Shown: piece after piece, positions 47,845 to 59,761 of the stretch
Position numbering within the stretch: the stretch's first letter is position 1
Layout: each line of letters opens with the position of its first letter
Assembly (NCBI RefSeq): GCF_032062135.1
Contig: NC_092860.1
Location: 154,427,929-154,491,928, forward strand
Direction of reading: 5' to 3'
Length of the DNA stretch: 64,000 bases
Source: Pyxicephalus adspersus
Taxonomy: Eukaryota; Chordata; Amphibia; Anura; Pyxicephalidae
The notes under the pieces: generated by a model
What the model was told of the DNA's origin: nothing
Database searches by the model: none
Seen by the model: the letters and a program-made list of their open reading frames with translations, nothing else
Program-made: the position numbers and the translations under genes

Positions 47845-48633
47845 ATCAACTATCGAGTCACTGATCCACTTATGAGTAACAGACAAATTTACCCAACTTT
47901 TTACAGAATAATTCAGGACGACTGGGTTCGTTATGCTTCTATTATAAAGTGTTTGAAACATTTTGGATGGAATTGGGTTGGAATTATCACACCTAGTGAT
48001 GGAAGTGGGGACACAGAATTACAAGAATTGAGCAAAATGATGACTCAGCATGACATCTGTATTGAGTTTTTAGTACAATTTACAGATAAAAAGCACATTA
48101 ATAAACAGAGGATTCTGACCGCCATGAAGTCTAGTAGTAGTGTGATAATAATGTGTGGTCTTTTGTCCATAGAGTATTTACACGCTTATGATGAATTAAA
48201 AGCTGCAATAGAAAATAAGACCCTGATACTGCATGAATCATGGACCAATTCTAAATATATGGACCCTGATATGTTTCTCTTAATTAACTGTAGCTTAATT
48301 TTTATATTACCAAAAAAAACAATTCCAAGCCTGGAATATTTTGTTAATAGCGCAAATCCATCCAGCCGCCCAAATGATCCAATGCTGGAAGACATTTGGC
48401 TACAATTTTTCCATTGTCTTTCTACAAACAGATACAAAAATTCTGTCTTTTCATACAAGTATAAGGTTTCTGGAAGAAACTGTTCAGGTAAAGCTCATAT
48501 TCCCTCAATGTTCTGCGGCATCACTGATTCAAAGCCCTCCCTCGCCTACACTTCAGTTTATGTTATGGCTCAGGCTTTGCACAAAATGAAACTCAACAAA
48601 GACAAACGAGGAACTTATAAATTACATCAATTA
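47845..48633 (+). CDS. V2R gene C exon 3, open
   Basis: 263 codons, acceptor TTCTTTTTTCAG, donor TTA|GTAAGT, phase 0. Blocks: INYRVTDPLMSNRQIYPTFY, LKHFGWNWVGIITPSDGSGD, ANPSSRPNDPMLEDIW and YTSVYVMAQALHKMKL. No stop. This is the complete form of the exon that is truncated in gene B. Confidence 0.93.
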
Positions 48634-48659
48634 GTAAGTATGTGAAGAAAGATTAGGTA

Positions 48660-50540
48660 AATAAATACATTGTATGTAAAATGTATTATAGATTGTTGAA
48701 CGGTTGCATTAGGTAGGCCCATGGTCATCAGATCCTAAAGCAGAACTAAACACAGTTATTACGGCCCCTATTCTGTCATGGGCACTGCCATCTCCTTCCT
48801 TTTCACTTCTACATTTGGTTGTTTGGGCAGCTTGATTGGCTGGGCCATGATGACTTAACTCCCACGCGCCTGACAAACATTCAGACTTGGTACCTGAAGG
48901 GGAAGCTGAGATATGGCATACAGAAACTGATGAGCTGAGCTGGGCATGCATATTTTGACAGAAAAGACCAAGGCTTTGGAGTCAGTAGAAAACCCTTCTA
49001 CTCTGACTCCTTGTTTTATGCTACCACGGACTATGACTTCTCTAATTTAATTATGCTGATCTATTTCCTTTGTTCTATGTTGATTGAAACACAACATACA
49101 CGGCATTTTATCATTGCCAAAGCCCAGCCATTGTAAAATTATATAAAGACGAGGTCTGCTTTTGGGAACAACAACTCCTGGTCAGGAAGATGACACTCTA
49201 CCCTACTGACCAGTTTGAATTATCCATAATGTAAACCCGTTTATGCCTAAATTCCTAAAGAGGTTAGAAATTTTAAAGAACTTGCAGATATACTGAGGAC
49301 CAGGAACAACTTTACTTCAAAAATATAAACTACATCATTTGCTGCATTAAAACAATCAAACTACATAAACAGAAAAAAAACAAACAATTGTAAAACCTAA
49401 AACTACAAAAATGGTAAATAAACTTGGCATAAAGCTGTAAAATTGTTGTAAATGAAGTTGAAAATTAACAATGCTATTGTTCTCAGAAACAGAATAGCTT
49501 CTGCCAGATCTTCCTTCATAGAAGCTCTTAAATCTGATTTAATCCAGATTATGAAGATGTAAAAAAGTTAAGCTCAGAAAAGCTCAGATGAGCTTCATAC
49601 TAATGCCAACTGCGCAGAGGGCTTCATTATTTAGCAGTACTTTATCATGACTGTTATCTGTGAAATAGGGCATGTTTGCATAATGTATGTTTCCTGAACA
49701 TCTTACATTTAACAGGAGTCTTATTTTTGCCAAATCAGACTCCAGATATTCCTAAATTGCCCAACTCCGACTTCACAGCCCTGGAAAAGATGGCGATCAG
49801 GCTTATTGTGGAGGAAACATCACCTTTCCTTTTCTGCAGGCTCTGCCTGGTCCCACATTTTGATAGTGGAGCCACATGTAATTTAATTCTAATCCTAATT
49901 TGAAGGTAATACATTTTTTAAATAGAATGGGAAAATTCCAATTCTAATTATTAATAGTAATTGTAGGTCAGCTACAAAATGCTAACCCGGAGGAGATAGC
50001 TCAGAGCTGTCTGGTCAGTTTTCAGTATTATAAAATTTCTGATGGACCAAAACCTTTGATCAGTCATGTTGTTTAGATCTTGAAAATATCTCAGCTAATT
50101 GGCAAAATTCTAACAAAGGTGTTGTCAAAAAAGGGTGCCCATACACATCATTCAAATAATTTGCAATTAATATTTGACAAACTAAGATTTGAGATTAACC
50201 AGATAGATATGGATTTTGTATGGAGAAATTGACAATTTGGGCTCACAAATGGAGGGCACAATATAAAAATGACACTCTCCATTCAACCAAAGGTTGGAGG
50301 TAGCCCTAGGTTAATGATACCATTTTCCCCTTAAACAACAGATATAACAGGGATAGTTTGAACAGTATATTATAATTCAGAAGGCAATTTTACAAGCAAA
50401 AAACACTGTAACTTTGCCTTTATCTTGAACTCCATTGCATTTTACCAAAAATGTCAGACAAATCATAGACCCAATAAACAATTTTATTACTCTTTAATAA
50501 AAATTGTTGTTAGTTTTATATATTATCTCATATTATTCAT
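48660..50540. other. Gene C intron region, exon 4 not found
   Basis: The stretch from about 49965 to 50100 resembles the gene B intron 4 segment 23110-23245 (CCGGAGGAGATAGCTCAGAG against CCAGAGGAGATAGCTCAGTG), so the intron 3' of exon 4 is present. The sequence just upstream (49680-49960) has no LHRFLKKVHY-like frame. Confidence 0.5.
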
Positions 50541-50547
50541 TTTCAAG

Positions 50548-50671
50548 ATTCCAGAATCTCGATGTAATGACAGATGTCCTTGTGGGTACAGAAAAGCTTC
50601 TACTGGAAAAATCCATGGATGCTGCTATGACTGCATCCAGTGTTCTGAGGGTGAGATTTCCAATGCAACAG
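50548..50671 (+). CDS. V2R gene C exon 5, one extra cysteine
   Basis: 124 bp, acceptor TCATTTTCAAG, donor CAG|GTAGGA. It reads IPESRCNDRCPCGYRKAS to GCCYDCIQCSEGEIS. The extra Cys in CPCG brings the linker to ten cysteines with exon 6, against nine in gene A and eight in gene B. Confidence 0.92.
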
Positions 50672-50940
50672 GTAGGAATGTAAAATCAACGACTACAGTC
50701 ATGGTGCTAATTGTGGTACAGAATGCCCCAACATAATTCTCAAAAATAATTTCCAAAAGAGCTTTAGGTGACTAAAAGCAATCATGCTCAGAAAATATAC
50801 AACACAATATTTCAAAGAAGGCAGAGAGGCAACTAACTGGACCAAATGGACACTTGTTGACCATTTACTACTTTATTACGCCCTTTCAGCGTGTTCTCCT
50901 ATTGAAAGCACCTAGATAAAAAGTGTGCAAGCGAGCAGAA

Positions 50941-51295
50941 TCAGTCTTTTGCTCGTCCGCGGTGTAGTCTCTGTACGTCTTGTGCCGGCTTGGCATCGCA
51001 ATGCCCCTTGAGATTCGACCACTTGAAAGTGCTGTTGGTGTCATTGCAAACTAAACACAGGGCTTTGTGGCCGCGTTTGACGAAGAATAATTTGTCAGTC
51101 CATTCGGGGTTGAAGACACAACGTTCGAGGTCAACCCTCCGGAGACTGATATCCCTGAAACTCACAATAACGCGAAAATTTAATTAGGCCAGATCTAACA
51201 ATAAATAACTAGGGGGGCATTAGGTCGGACTGGAATACTGGCTAGGCCGTATCCAGCTTAAAGGCCCGAGTTTGCCTACCTCTGGTCTAGGCAAT
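50941..51295 (-). mobile_element. hAT-Charlie-like element fragment in gene C intron 5
   Basis: Minus strand 51165-50941: RRVDLERCVFNPEWTDKLFF, then KALCLVCNDTNSTFKWSNLK and GHCDAK, the start of hAT transposases of the GTF2IRD2/SCAND3 type (CxxC zinc-binding start). The outer end near 51295 reads inward as CAGAGGTAGGCAAACTCGGG, a typical hAT terminus. Truncated and inactive. Confidence 0.7.
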
Positions 51296-51545
51296 CGAGA
51301 ATGAATGGGAGCGCAAAGCCTCCTGGGATACCTACGTCACGCATCCTGGGAGGCTCTTGGGTGTTCCGTCTACACAGTAGGAAGAAGAACCCGGAAGAAG
51401 AGGAGAAAATGGCTGAAGACAGATACCGTGACGATGCGGGGCCGAATGAAAGAACCCTCCAGACCAATCTACTGCACTGCGGGATTGAATGTAAGTGTAT
51501 TTTTTTTTTTTGTTTTGGACACTTTTGAGTTAACTTCCTCTTTAA
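51296..51545. repeat. Interspersed repeat related to 45785-46080
   Basis: It shares the order 'gcaaagcct', 'cacgcatc.tgggaggct', 'atgcggg/gcagg', T-run and 'agttaacttcctctttaa' with the blocks at 45785-46090 and 63056-63362. Short frames over it are artefacts. Confidence 0.5.
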
Positions 51546-51813
51546 AATTTCAAGAAGTTACAAGATCAATGATTTCCTGGCAAGGTTAGCTAAAACATAA
51601 TAAAAAGATACAACAAAACAATTTTAATAATATGTTAACCATCAAATGGGAGTAAATAAGGAAAGATAATAGTCAGGGCTTACACACCCCTTTGTTGTGT
51701 AATTTTTTTTGTAATTTTTTAAGTTCTGTAAAATGACCACTTTACTAGTACCTGCCCTAAACTGTTATAATTAATATCAAATTTGATTGGCGTTTTTTGT
51801 ATTTGTTTACCAG

Positions 51814-52717
51814 ACAGTGAAAGCTGCCACAGGTGTCCCAAAGAAGAATGGCCAGATATAAAAAAAGTAAAATGTGTCCCCAAAACATATGATTTTTTGT
51901 CTTTTGGGAATGATGCCATTGTAACAGTTTTTTCATGTTTTACTTCACTTTTTTCTACAATAACACTTTTAATAATTATAAACTTTATCTACTACCGTGA
52001 CTTTCCAGTTGTGAAAGCCAGTAACCGGACTGTGAGCTTCATTCTCCTGACCGCAATCTTGCTGAGTTTCCTTTGTGTCTTTTTGTTCTTCGGTCGTCCT
52101 GTGGATTTAACCTGCATGCTGAGACAAATGTCGTTTGGGATCTTTTTCTGTGTTGCTCTCTCTTCTGTTCTGGCCAAGACTATCACAGTCTGCATTGCAT
52201 TTAAAGCTACAAAGCCTGGAAGTTCTTGGAGAAAATGGTTGGGGGTCAAAGTGTCTTATTTTGTGCTGTTAATGTGTTCTCCTGTACAAGTTCTGATCTG
52301 TGCTATTTGGCTGTCAGTGTCTCCTCCCTACCAAGAGTATGACATGGACTCCTATCCTGGGAAGATCATCATTCAGTGTAATGAAGGCTCAGTTGTTGGG
52401 TTCTACTCTATGTTGGGTTATATGGGGTTTCTGGCAGCTGTGAGTTTTGTTCTGGCTTTCATGGTGAGGACATTACCGGACAGTTTTAATGAGGCCAAGT
52501 ACATACCTTCAGCATGCTGGTGTTCTGCAGTGTGTGGATTGCCATGATCCCGGCCTATCTGAGCACCAGAGGGAAATACATTGTGGCTGTGGAGGTATTC
52601 GCCATTATGTCCTCCAGTTCTGGAATACTTGGCTGTGTATTTTTTCCAAAATTGTATATCCTATTTTTTAAACCTGAGATGAATTCCAGAAAATTAATTT
52701 TGGGGAAAGGATTGTAA
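51814..52717 (+). pseudogene. V2R gene C exon 6 with 1-bp frameshift
   Basis: Acceptor TTTGTTTACCAG. DSESCHRCPKEEWPD, then helices through FNEAKYI; a single missing base at about 52505 moves the remaining part ([10 protein letters not shown] to [16 protein letters not shown]) into another frame. Only this one lesion was seen, so inactivation of the exon is recent. Confidence 0.93.
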
Positions 52718-52744
52718 TACAGCAAAGAAATATTTCATTAAGTT

Positions 52745-53370
52745 AAACAAGAAACATTTTATCCATTAAGACGTTATTTCGTTATATTTTTATTACTCCC
52801 CACTTTTAGCCTGTAGAATTGTAAAAATAAAATTTGGAACATTAAAGGTTGAATCCAAATTAAATTGTTGAGGTATTGATTATTTACATCTTAAGTATTT
52901 GCTGGACACAAAACCATACATCTAACAACTATATGTTATTGTGAATATGTTTAGTAAGACCTCATTCTCTATACAGAGCTGGGTTAGTGGTTTTATTAAG
53001 TTTTATCCCATTAGGATTTATTTTCTTCTGTGAAAGGAAAAAAAGAATCTTACCACGAAACAAGAAACATTTTATCCATTAAGACGTTATTTCGTTATAT
53101 TTTTATTACTCCCCACTTTTAGCCTGTAGAATTGTAAAAATAAAATTTGGAACATTAAAGGTTGAATCCAAATTAAATTGTTGAGGTATTGATTATTTAC
53201 ATCTTAAGTATTTGCTGGACACAAAACCATACATCTAACAACTATATGTTATTGTGAATATGTTTAGTAAGACCTCATTCTCTATACAGAGCTGGGTTAG
53301 TGGTTTTATTAAGTTTTATCCCATTAGGATTTATTTTCTTCTGTGAAAGGAAAAAAAGAATCTTACCACG
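52745..53370. repeat. Perfect 313-bp tandem duplication 3' of gene C
   Basis: 52745-53057 and 53058-53370 are the same sequence as far as I can compare by eye, starting AAACAAGAAACATTTTATCC and ending AATCTTACCACG. Each copy carries AATAAA. The first copy begins 27 bases after the stop codon. Confidence 0.92.
52826..52831 (+). terminator. Candidate polyadenylation signal of gene C
   Basis: AATAAA 109 bases after the stop; repeated at 53139-53144 in the second tandem copy. Confidence 0.45.
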
Positions 53371-56247
53371 GCAAGTGGACTTCTGGGCTAATTTTTAAGT
53401 TTCCAGACTAGCTTGGGCTGTTGAAAAAAGCCTGATATGCTGGAACGACTACTCAATTCCTATCTTACCTGTCTCTTCCTTCTCTTCTTTATTTAATCAC
53501 CCTACCAATCCAATTTACCTAAGCTTTTCTTTATTGAACATGCTTGTCTGCCCTTGCTTTCTCACGATGCCCTAGTTCACCAGTCAGGGCCAGGGGAGGG
53601 CAAGGACCTCTGTTCTCCACCTTGGGGGTAAGCATCCTAGTGGCATCTTTAAAAAAAAAAGTTGAAATGTTTTTGTGCTTTAAAAAAAGTATAGTGTATT
53701 TCATTTATAAAAACTATCAATACTGCTCACTGCTACTTAGTTTTGTACGGACAAATTCTCTAATGGTATCCACTGACAGCGGGAACAACTATAAGAAAAA
53801 TCTTATACCACCTCCAGACAGATATATATTTAAGTATCTCTGTTCCACTATGTATGTAGGGGTGTTTTCCTATTAAGTCCTTTATACTTTCACCATTAGA
53901 TTTATCCTGGGCTGTCAGCTGTAAGCTCTCCACTCTCGGAGATTAAAGTATGCCTTTAAAGTCCAATTATCAGTGATATTAGATAGGGTGGAGAAAGTTT
54001 GGATGTGGCATCCATTCTTACACTTGTGTCTTGTGGATAATAAAGGAAATACCACAGAAATGAGGTAGAAGATGCTTTAGAAGTACTTCTGCTAATACTA
54101 AACACAGCATCCAAGTAGCTGTAAGCTTAAACTTCAGGCAGAAGGCACTGATAGGGGATATTAGTTACCATAATAACACATTTTTCATGCCACTGATCCG
54201 AGGCAGTAAGGTAGCCCACAGAGTACAAACAGAAAGGAAAAGTAAGGGTCCTAATAGGTGTTTATATTATAAAAAGTGTACAGATCACAGAAGACCCTCA
54301 AAGCGGTCTTAAAAATATGGATTCCTACAGACAACAGGTTTCTGAAGACACTAATATGGCCTAACATGACTATGGTTATGTCACACTTACTTCTCACAGG
54401 CACCTCTCTACTGCCCATGTCTGTAGTACTGAGCTCGGGCGCACGTGCTCTTCCAGATTTAATCACTATCACCCTTCCACAGGCCAATCCAAATAACCTC
54501 TAAATCACCTTAGCTAGCTCAGACACTGCACTCAGCATTCGTGCAATGTGTCTCCACCAGTGCTGAGCCCATAGTTCTGTTGAGCTAGTTCCTGTACACC
54601 AGTTGCTTGAATCATTGCTTCCCCTATCCAGCTCCTGTGTTAACCCCTAATTGCCCAGTCTGTTGTTTCCAGCCATCTCCATTGTGCTCTTCCAGTGTTT
54701 CTCTCTGTCTGTGGATATTCCTGTGTCATCTGTGCCTCCTGTTTCTTCCAGTGTCTCCTGTGTCCCATGTGTCTGCAGTGGCCCCTGTGTCACTGGTGTC
54801 TATTTCCCGGATCCCTGGTATTAGACCCTTGGCTTGTGACCTGACCTCCCTTGCTTGCTGCCTGCCTTGACATGAATCTTTCTTGACAATTCTTTTGCTT
54901 AGTGGTACCGTGTATCCTCCTGCCCACCCTGATGTGCCCAAGCACCGCAACCTGGCAGTAACCAGCAGCTCCACATCCTCACAACTAGAGGCTTCGGAGA
55001 AGACTTGATTGCCGCCTAGACTCTGTGCTTGGCCCTTTTCAGGGCTCACACCACAGCTGTAGCACCCCCTAGTGGCCATGTCTCTCCAAACGTGACAAGG
55101 TTGCTTTGCCTGTATTTTAGCACACCCTCACTAACTAAACACTACAATGGGCAGTACAACAAGTTTTATACAATCCCTAGCACAGCCTAGAAAAGCAAGC
55201 ACAACTCCCTACTGCACCAGATCATATATACTGCGAGGTGTGGCTAGGCATCCAATAAGATACTTTCCACAACCAAGATGGAGACTCAATGTCCCTGTCT
55301 TTTTGCTCTGATCAGTGCCCTTGGGCAACATGGCATTAAAAGAAAGCCCACTTTAGGTGCTGAATATGATCAGCAAACATCTCCAATGTTAAGGCTGTTC
55401 AGCTTCAGCTGGTATTGGTATTGTTCAGATCGAATTTCAGATCTACTCAAATCTAAACACCTCAAGTCTAAAAACATCCAAATCTAAAATATGTTGTACC
55501 TATCTAAAGCTGGGGACACATAGGTCCTCTCACTGGTGCCCATATCACTTCCTGACAGTATTTTCCATGTCACTATTGATATGTGACCAGTCTGTCCTCT
55601 AAATATGGTATATGCAAATAATTAATTTCAAAAATATAAATTTATTTCTGAAAACGTTAAAGTGAGCAAGTGCTGAATAATAATTTCAGCTTCCATCCCA
55701 TTAGGAATATCTGAGAAACTTTCATCCAATCAATCAACTTTGAAACAATATTTAATATTAAAAAAAAAATTGAGAATAGCCACATAAAAACAAGGCAGCA
55801 CTTATTAACACTTCAGCACTGCTCAACTATAGTTCTAAGAAAAATAATACAAAAAATGTAAATACAATACAATAAAGCAAAAAATACAAGTATTTGCTGG
55901 TACTGGTTTTTCATATTCTTCTCACTATCTGGTAAGCATATTTATCAGTGTCTAGTAGCTTTGGTGTTTGGTGTCAAAAATGTCTTGATCATCGGTCATT
56001 CGTTTTAAAGCAAATAAAGCTGCTGTTCAGCGATCAGATTTGCACACTTAGGGCAGGTTTCTCCATAACGTTGAGCAAGTTTTTGAACCTTTAAACATTT
56101 CTATATTTTGATCTGAATGTGATTTAAAACATGATGAGAATTAATAAAACTCTACAAAATATTTTTATGAGAATGTTACCTAAAACATCATGAAAATATA
56201 TAAAAGTATAAAAAAACTCATTGGTTGCCAGCTGGATTCACTAAGCT
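53371..56247. other. Intergenic DNA, no gene recognised
   Basis: Only short frames. The stretch 54560-55090 is GC-richer and repeat-like (short TGTCTCCTGTGTC-type iterations), possibly an LTR or SINE fragment, but no diagnostic ends were found. Confidence 0.4.
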
Positions 56248-56628
56248 AAGTAAGTAATTGCAGTCAGAGCAACAGATTCTGGTGTCAAAAGATATTAAAG
56301 AAGGAAAGGAAAGCAGGGTTTTGGCTAAAAACTGTATTAGTGTACAATCTATAGTGTAAATATCTACGTACTACATATACAAAATAAAGTAAACATGTGC
56401 CACAATATTTTCTTGTGGCGCAGGGTAAACAAATTGGGCTTCAAAAGGTCACAAAATACAATATAAAATTAAGTAGATTTGACAAATTTAACGTTGGACC
56501 AAAATAATATCTTGGGGTCCACCAAGTGTCATATTGGCCCTAGGGGGGACTAGACATGCAGCATCTAGCCAAAACATATACATTAACTTGCCATACAGTT
56601 TTATAACCATTAGATCATGTTGATAGTT

Positions 56629-56671
56629 GTACCCGACGCGTTTCGCCTCATTAGGCATCCTCGGGGGTAAT
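56629..56671 (-). ncRNA. Hammerhead-like motif, copy 2
   Basis: Minus strand: TACCC, CCGAGGA, stem GCCT/AGGC, GAAAC, GCGTC, GGGTA. Here GAAAC is intact but the first core strand has C in place of U (CCGAGGA), the reverse of copy 1. Stem I (TACCC/GGGTA) is preserved in both. Confidence 0.5.
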
Positions 56672-58048
56672 AGTTTGGCAACATGTGTTTGGCAATTGTA
56701 GTATTTGTATCTAAATCAATAATAGTTTAGTTGTTAATTAAATGTATTATACATACATGTCCTCATGGTAAATAAATGTTTACTCTTTTTCTGATTAAAA
56801 TTAAAATCAATACAGTGTATATCAATACATAGAGGGGTTATAGATAAACCCGTCCATATAGGTAAATCTATTTTGAAAAAGTCTTTAGGTATTATTAGAA
56901 ATTATAAGTTACATACAGATCCATAAAGGTTCATTAATATCTTGCGGGGACGGGGCACTCATTACTCCATGGGTGCCCCTCTGCTTTATCCCACACCCTT
57001 TTTTGGTGTGGGGTTCTGCCTCCCCGCATATCCCCGTCTTGTTAGACGGGGATGCTGCGCTGTGACCAGTCTATGACCGGCCGCAGCCCTGAGCCTGGAC
57101 AGCTGACGGGTCTGCCCTCCTCCTCTTTGTAGGGGCTAGGTAGGCCCCCTAGCCCTACGTCATCTAGCCGGCCTGTGGTTTCTACGGGGTGTGGCGGGGG
57201 GGAGGTCCTGGGAATGCGTCCTTTAAATGGAGCGGTGTTTTCTTGATCTCCCTGCTGCCCTGAACGCTAGCCACCATACAACCAGGACTCTGTATGCCTA
57301 ATGCTTGCCAGTATCTTGACACCAAGGTAATATTCAATTATATATTGCTCTAGAAACTATTCCCAATAAGGTTTGGGGGCTTATGAAAAGGATTTATCTA
57401 CTACTTTTTAAGGTATATCTATATTTCATACTTATTTTTTAGATCTCCAATCCTATTTAATTCTTATTACTACACTGTTTCTTGTGCTGGGGAGATTTCA
57501 TCACTCTAAACCTTTGCAGCCATGTAAGTCTTAATACACCAGTATGATATTAATGAACCTTTATGAATCTTTATGTGACTTATAATTTCTAATAATACCT
57601 AAAGACTTTTTCAAAATAAATTTACCTATACGGATGGGTTTATCTATAACCCATCTATGTATTGATATACACTGTATTGGTTTACATTAAGGGTTGGCAC
57701 TCAGTTCTTTGAAGAACATGGATAAATTTAGATCACCACCTATAACTACTGTTTTAGTTCCAACAGATTCTAGTTCCTCCGAGCCCTATTCTTTATGTCA
57801 TTGATTTTACACTTCAATTTAGCCATCTCTTCCTCAAGATTGTTGTGCGAGTCAGCCAACTCATTATGGGCAGTCGTAATTTCACCCATTTTTACTTCAA
57901 TATGCTCCTCTCTACCCTCTAAATGTTGTACATCTCTGCCAAGTGAAGAAAGCATATAAAGTCACTTTGCATCGATTTCCTGAGGAATAGTAGCATATTT
58001 TTCTATACTGTATTCACCACTGGAACATCAGTTGTTGGGTAATCATCA

Positions 58049-58277
58049 NNNNNNNNNNNNNNNNNNNNNNNNNNNNNNNNNNNNNNNNNNNNNNNNNNNN
58101 NNNNNNNNNNNNNNNNNNNNNNNNNNNNNNNNNNNNNNNNNNNNNNNNNNNNNNNNNNNNNNNNNNNNNNNNNNNNNNNNNNNNNNNNNNNNNNNNNNNN
58201 NNNNNNNNNNNNNNNNNNNNNNNNNNNNNNNNNNNNNNNNNNNNNNNNNNNNNNNNNNNNNNNNNNNNNNNNNNNNN
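58049..58277. other. Assembly gap (229 N)
   Basis: The flanks match copy 1 at 43119 and 43336, so the missing sequence should correspond to 43120-43335 (216 bp), in good agreement with the gap length. Confidence 0.98.
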
Positions 58278-58680
58278 TCTGTCTTAGTTGGCCGCAGAGC
58301 ATGTGCGGTGCCTCCATCTTGGACTGCTTCCCCCGCCAAATTGGAGAAGAATCCGGTCAGTCTCCGCAGACGGAACTTCTCCTTTTTCCCTCTAGCCATC
58401 TGCACAAGGTAGTCAGGAATAATTTGTGCTGGATCAGGTTCCGGAATTGATTGCGCGATGAGTCGCTGGAATGTGTTAGAGCCACGCCATGGAGAGAACT
58501 CACTTTGAAAGCAGCCATTCCACGCAGCAGCCGGCTAGGCCCTCCCCCCCAAAACTTATCTTGATCACCAAGTTTAACTTTGAAATATGCCAAATAGGCT
58601 TGCTCTACAAATGTGCTGATGTTTGCTCCTTGACTAGGAATGGTGAAACTGCCACAGATATAACAAGATGAATCAGGGTT
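58278..58680 (-). mobile_element. L1 ORF1 start and 5' UTR (copy 2)
   Basis: ATG at 58399 on the minus strand gives MARGKKEKFRLRRLTGFF and continues across the gap to the coiled coil. 58400-58680 is the likely 5' UTR. Copy 1 lost this part beyond 43390. Confidence 0.65.
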
Positions 58681-59220
58681 GTTTATTCACTTACGACGAG
58701 AAACAGCAGAGCCAGACATGATCTGAATGAAAGGAAATATGTGTGTAAGTAAAAAAATAAATTTTCATTATTCCCTAGCAGCGCAGCTTAGAGCAGCGCA
58801 CAACCTCTGACCACACTGTCTTACAAATCCACACTACAGTAATCGCGTTTCTATAAGCGGTAGAGAAAAAACCTGACGTTATAGAAGAAAACTAACTGCA
58901 CCTTTAGAATCAGCATACCTATTTTAGTGTAAATAAGCTTTAAATTGAAGTCAACAAAAAAATTTGTTCAAAATTGTTCCCCAGTGTAATATGGGGTTGT
59001 TGCCTGGCCTCAAAATATGCAAAATTGAATAAGGAAAACAAAAGAGAAATTTCTGAGTGGCAACACTGCAAACAAGAGATTTAATTAGCTATTTTATCAC
59101 ACTATGCTAGACATAGCCCAACTGCACTAAATATTTACATTTGTGATACAGGGATTGTATAATGCCAATGTACAATACCATATTGGTTTGGTTTATATTA
59201 AAACACAGTTTATATGCACA

Positions 59221-59300
59221 GTTTGTCTCGATTTCAACGCATTTCACCCACGACGCATTTCACACAATAGATTCTTCAGCGGACGTTTTGTGGAGACCTA
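59221..59300 (-). ncRNA. Degenerate hammerhead-like motif
   Basis: Minus strand GTCTCC...CTGAAGA, then GAAAT, GCGTC and, further out, CGAGAC. The outer GTCTC/GAGAC can pair, but stem II is poor and GAAAC is GAAAT. Probably a relic of the same kind of element as the motif at 22864-22935. Confidence 0.25.
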
Positions 59301-59761
59301 TTGTTATGCAAGCGGGTGTGGACCCACTGTGCCATTGACTGGGTATACTCCAGAGGGACGTGACTAAGCCGCTACCAGGTCTTCGCTAGAGCCTCTGATG
59401 GTGAGGATAGGCTTGGGCTGCGGGGTAGCTGCCAGGCGCCAGAGCAATCCCCAGGCCAGTGGCAGCTGACCACAGGAGTCAGGAAGCAAATAGGCAAAAT
59501 CCAAAAACGTAATCCGAGGTCAGGGTCAGTCAGCAAACAGGCAAAGTTAAAAAACGTAAGCAAGGTCCGGTACACAGCAAAGCAAAACAGAGAAAACACC
59601 TTAGCACTGAGAGTAACGCAGGGTAAACCAGAGATTGCTCAGGCAACTTCCTGTAGTAGGAGGTGCCTTCAAATACTTGCAGGAAACCAGCCATAGGCTG
59701 TAGAAAACAGAGGGCGTGTGTGTGTTACCTCATAGATTAGGAGAGACACACCCACGCCAGC

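Larger units (their letters stand above)
47845..52717 (+). pseudogene. V2R gene C: vomeronasal receptor pseudogene
   Basis: Plus-strand class C receptor with exons 3 (47845-48633), 5 (50548-50671) and 6 (51814-52717). Exons 1, 2 and 4 could not be found in the expected places. Exon 6 carries a 1-bp deletion near 52505 (TACATACC instead of TACATCACC) that shifts the frame in the loop before TM6; the downstream frame stays readable to TAA at 52715-52717. Sequence is closest to gene B: intron 4 also shares a ~130-bp segment with B. An intact family member would have six exons and about 850-880 residues. Exon absence might partly reflect assembly, but the frameshift is independent evidence for loss. 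Confidence 0.85.
56248..58340. repeat. Segmental duplicate of 41322-43390 (copy 2)
   Basis: From TAATTGCAGTCAGAGCAACA on, the sequence follows copy 1 with few differences. It includes the 1.47-kb insertion, its target duplication (CAACAGATTCT at both ends), the L1 ORF1 coiled coil (57955-57770) and the L1 N-terminal part. A gap interrupts it. The L1 C-terminal part present in copy 1 is missing to the left. Confidence 0.92.
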
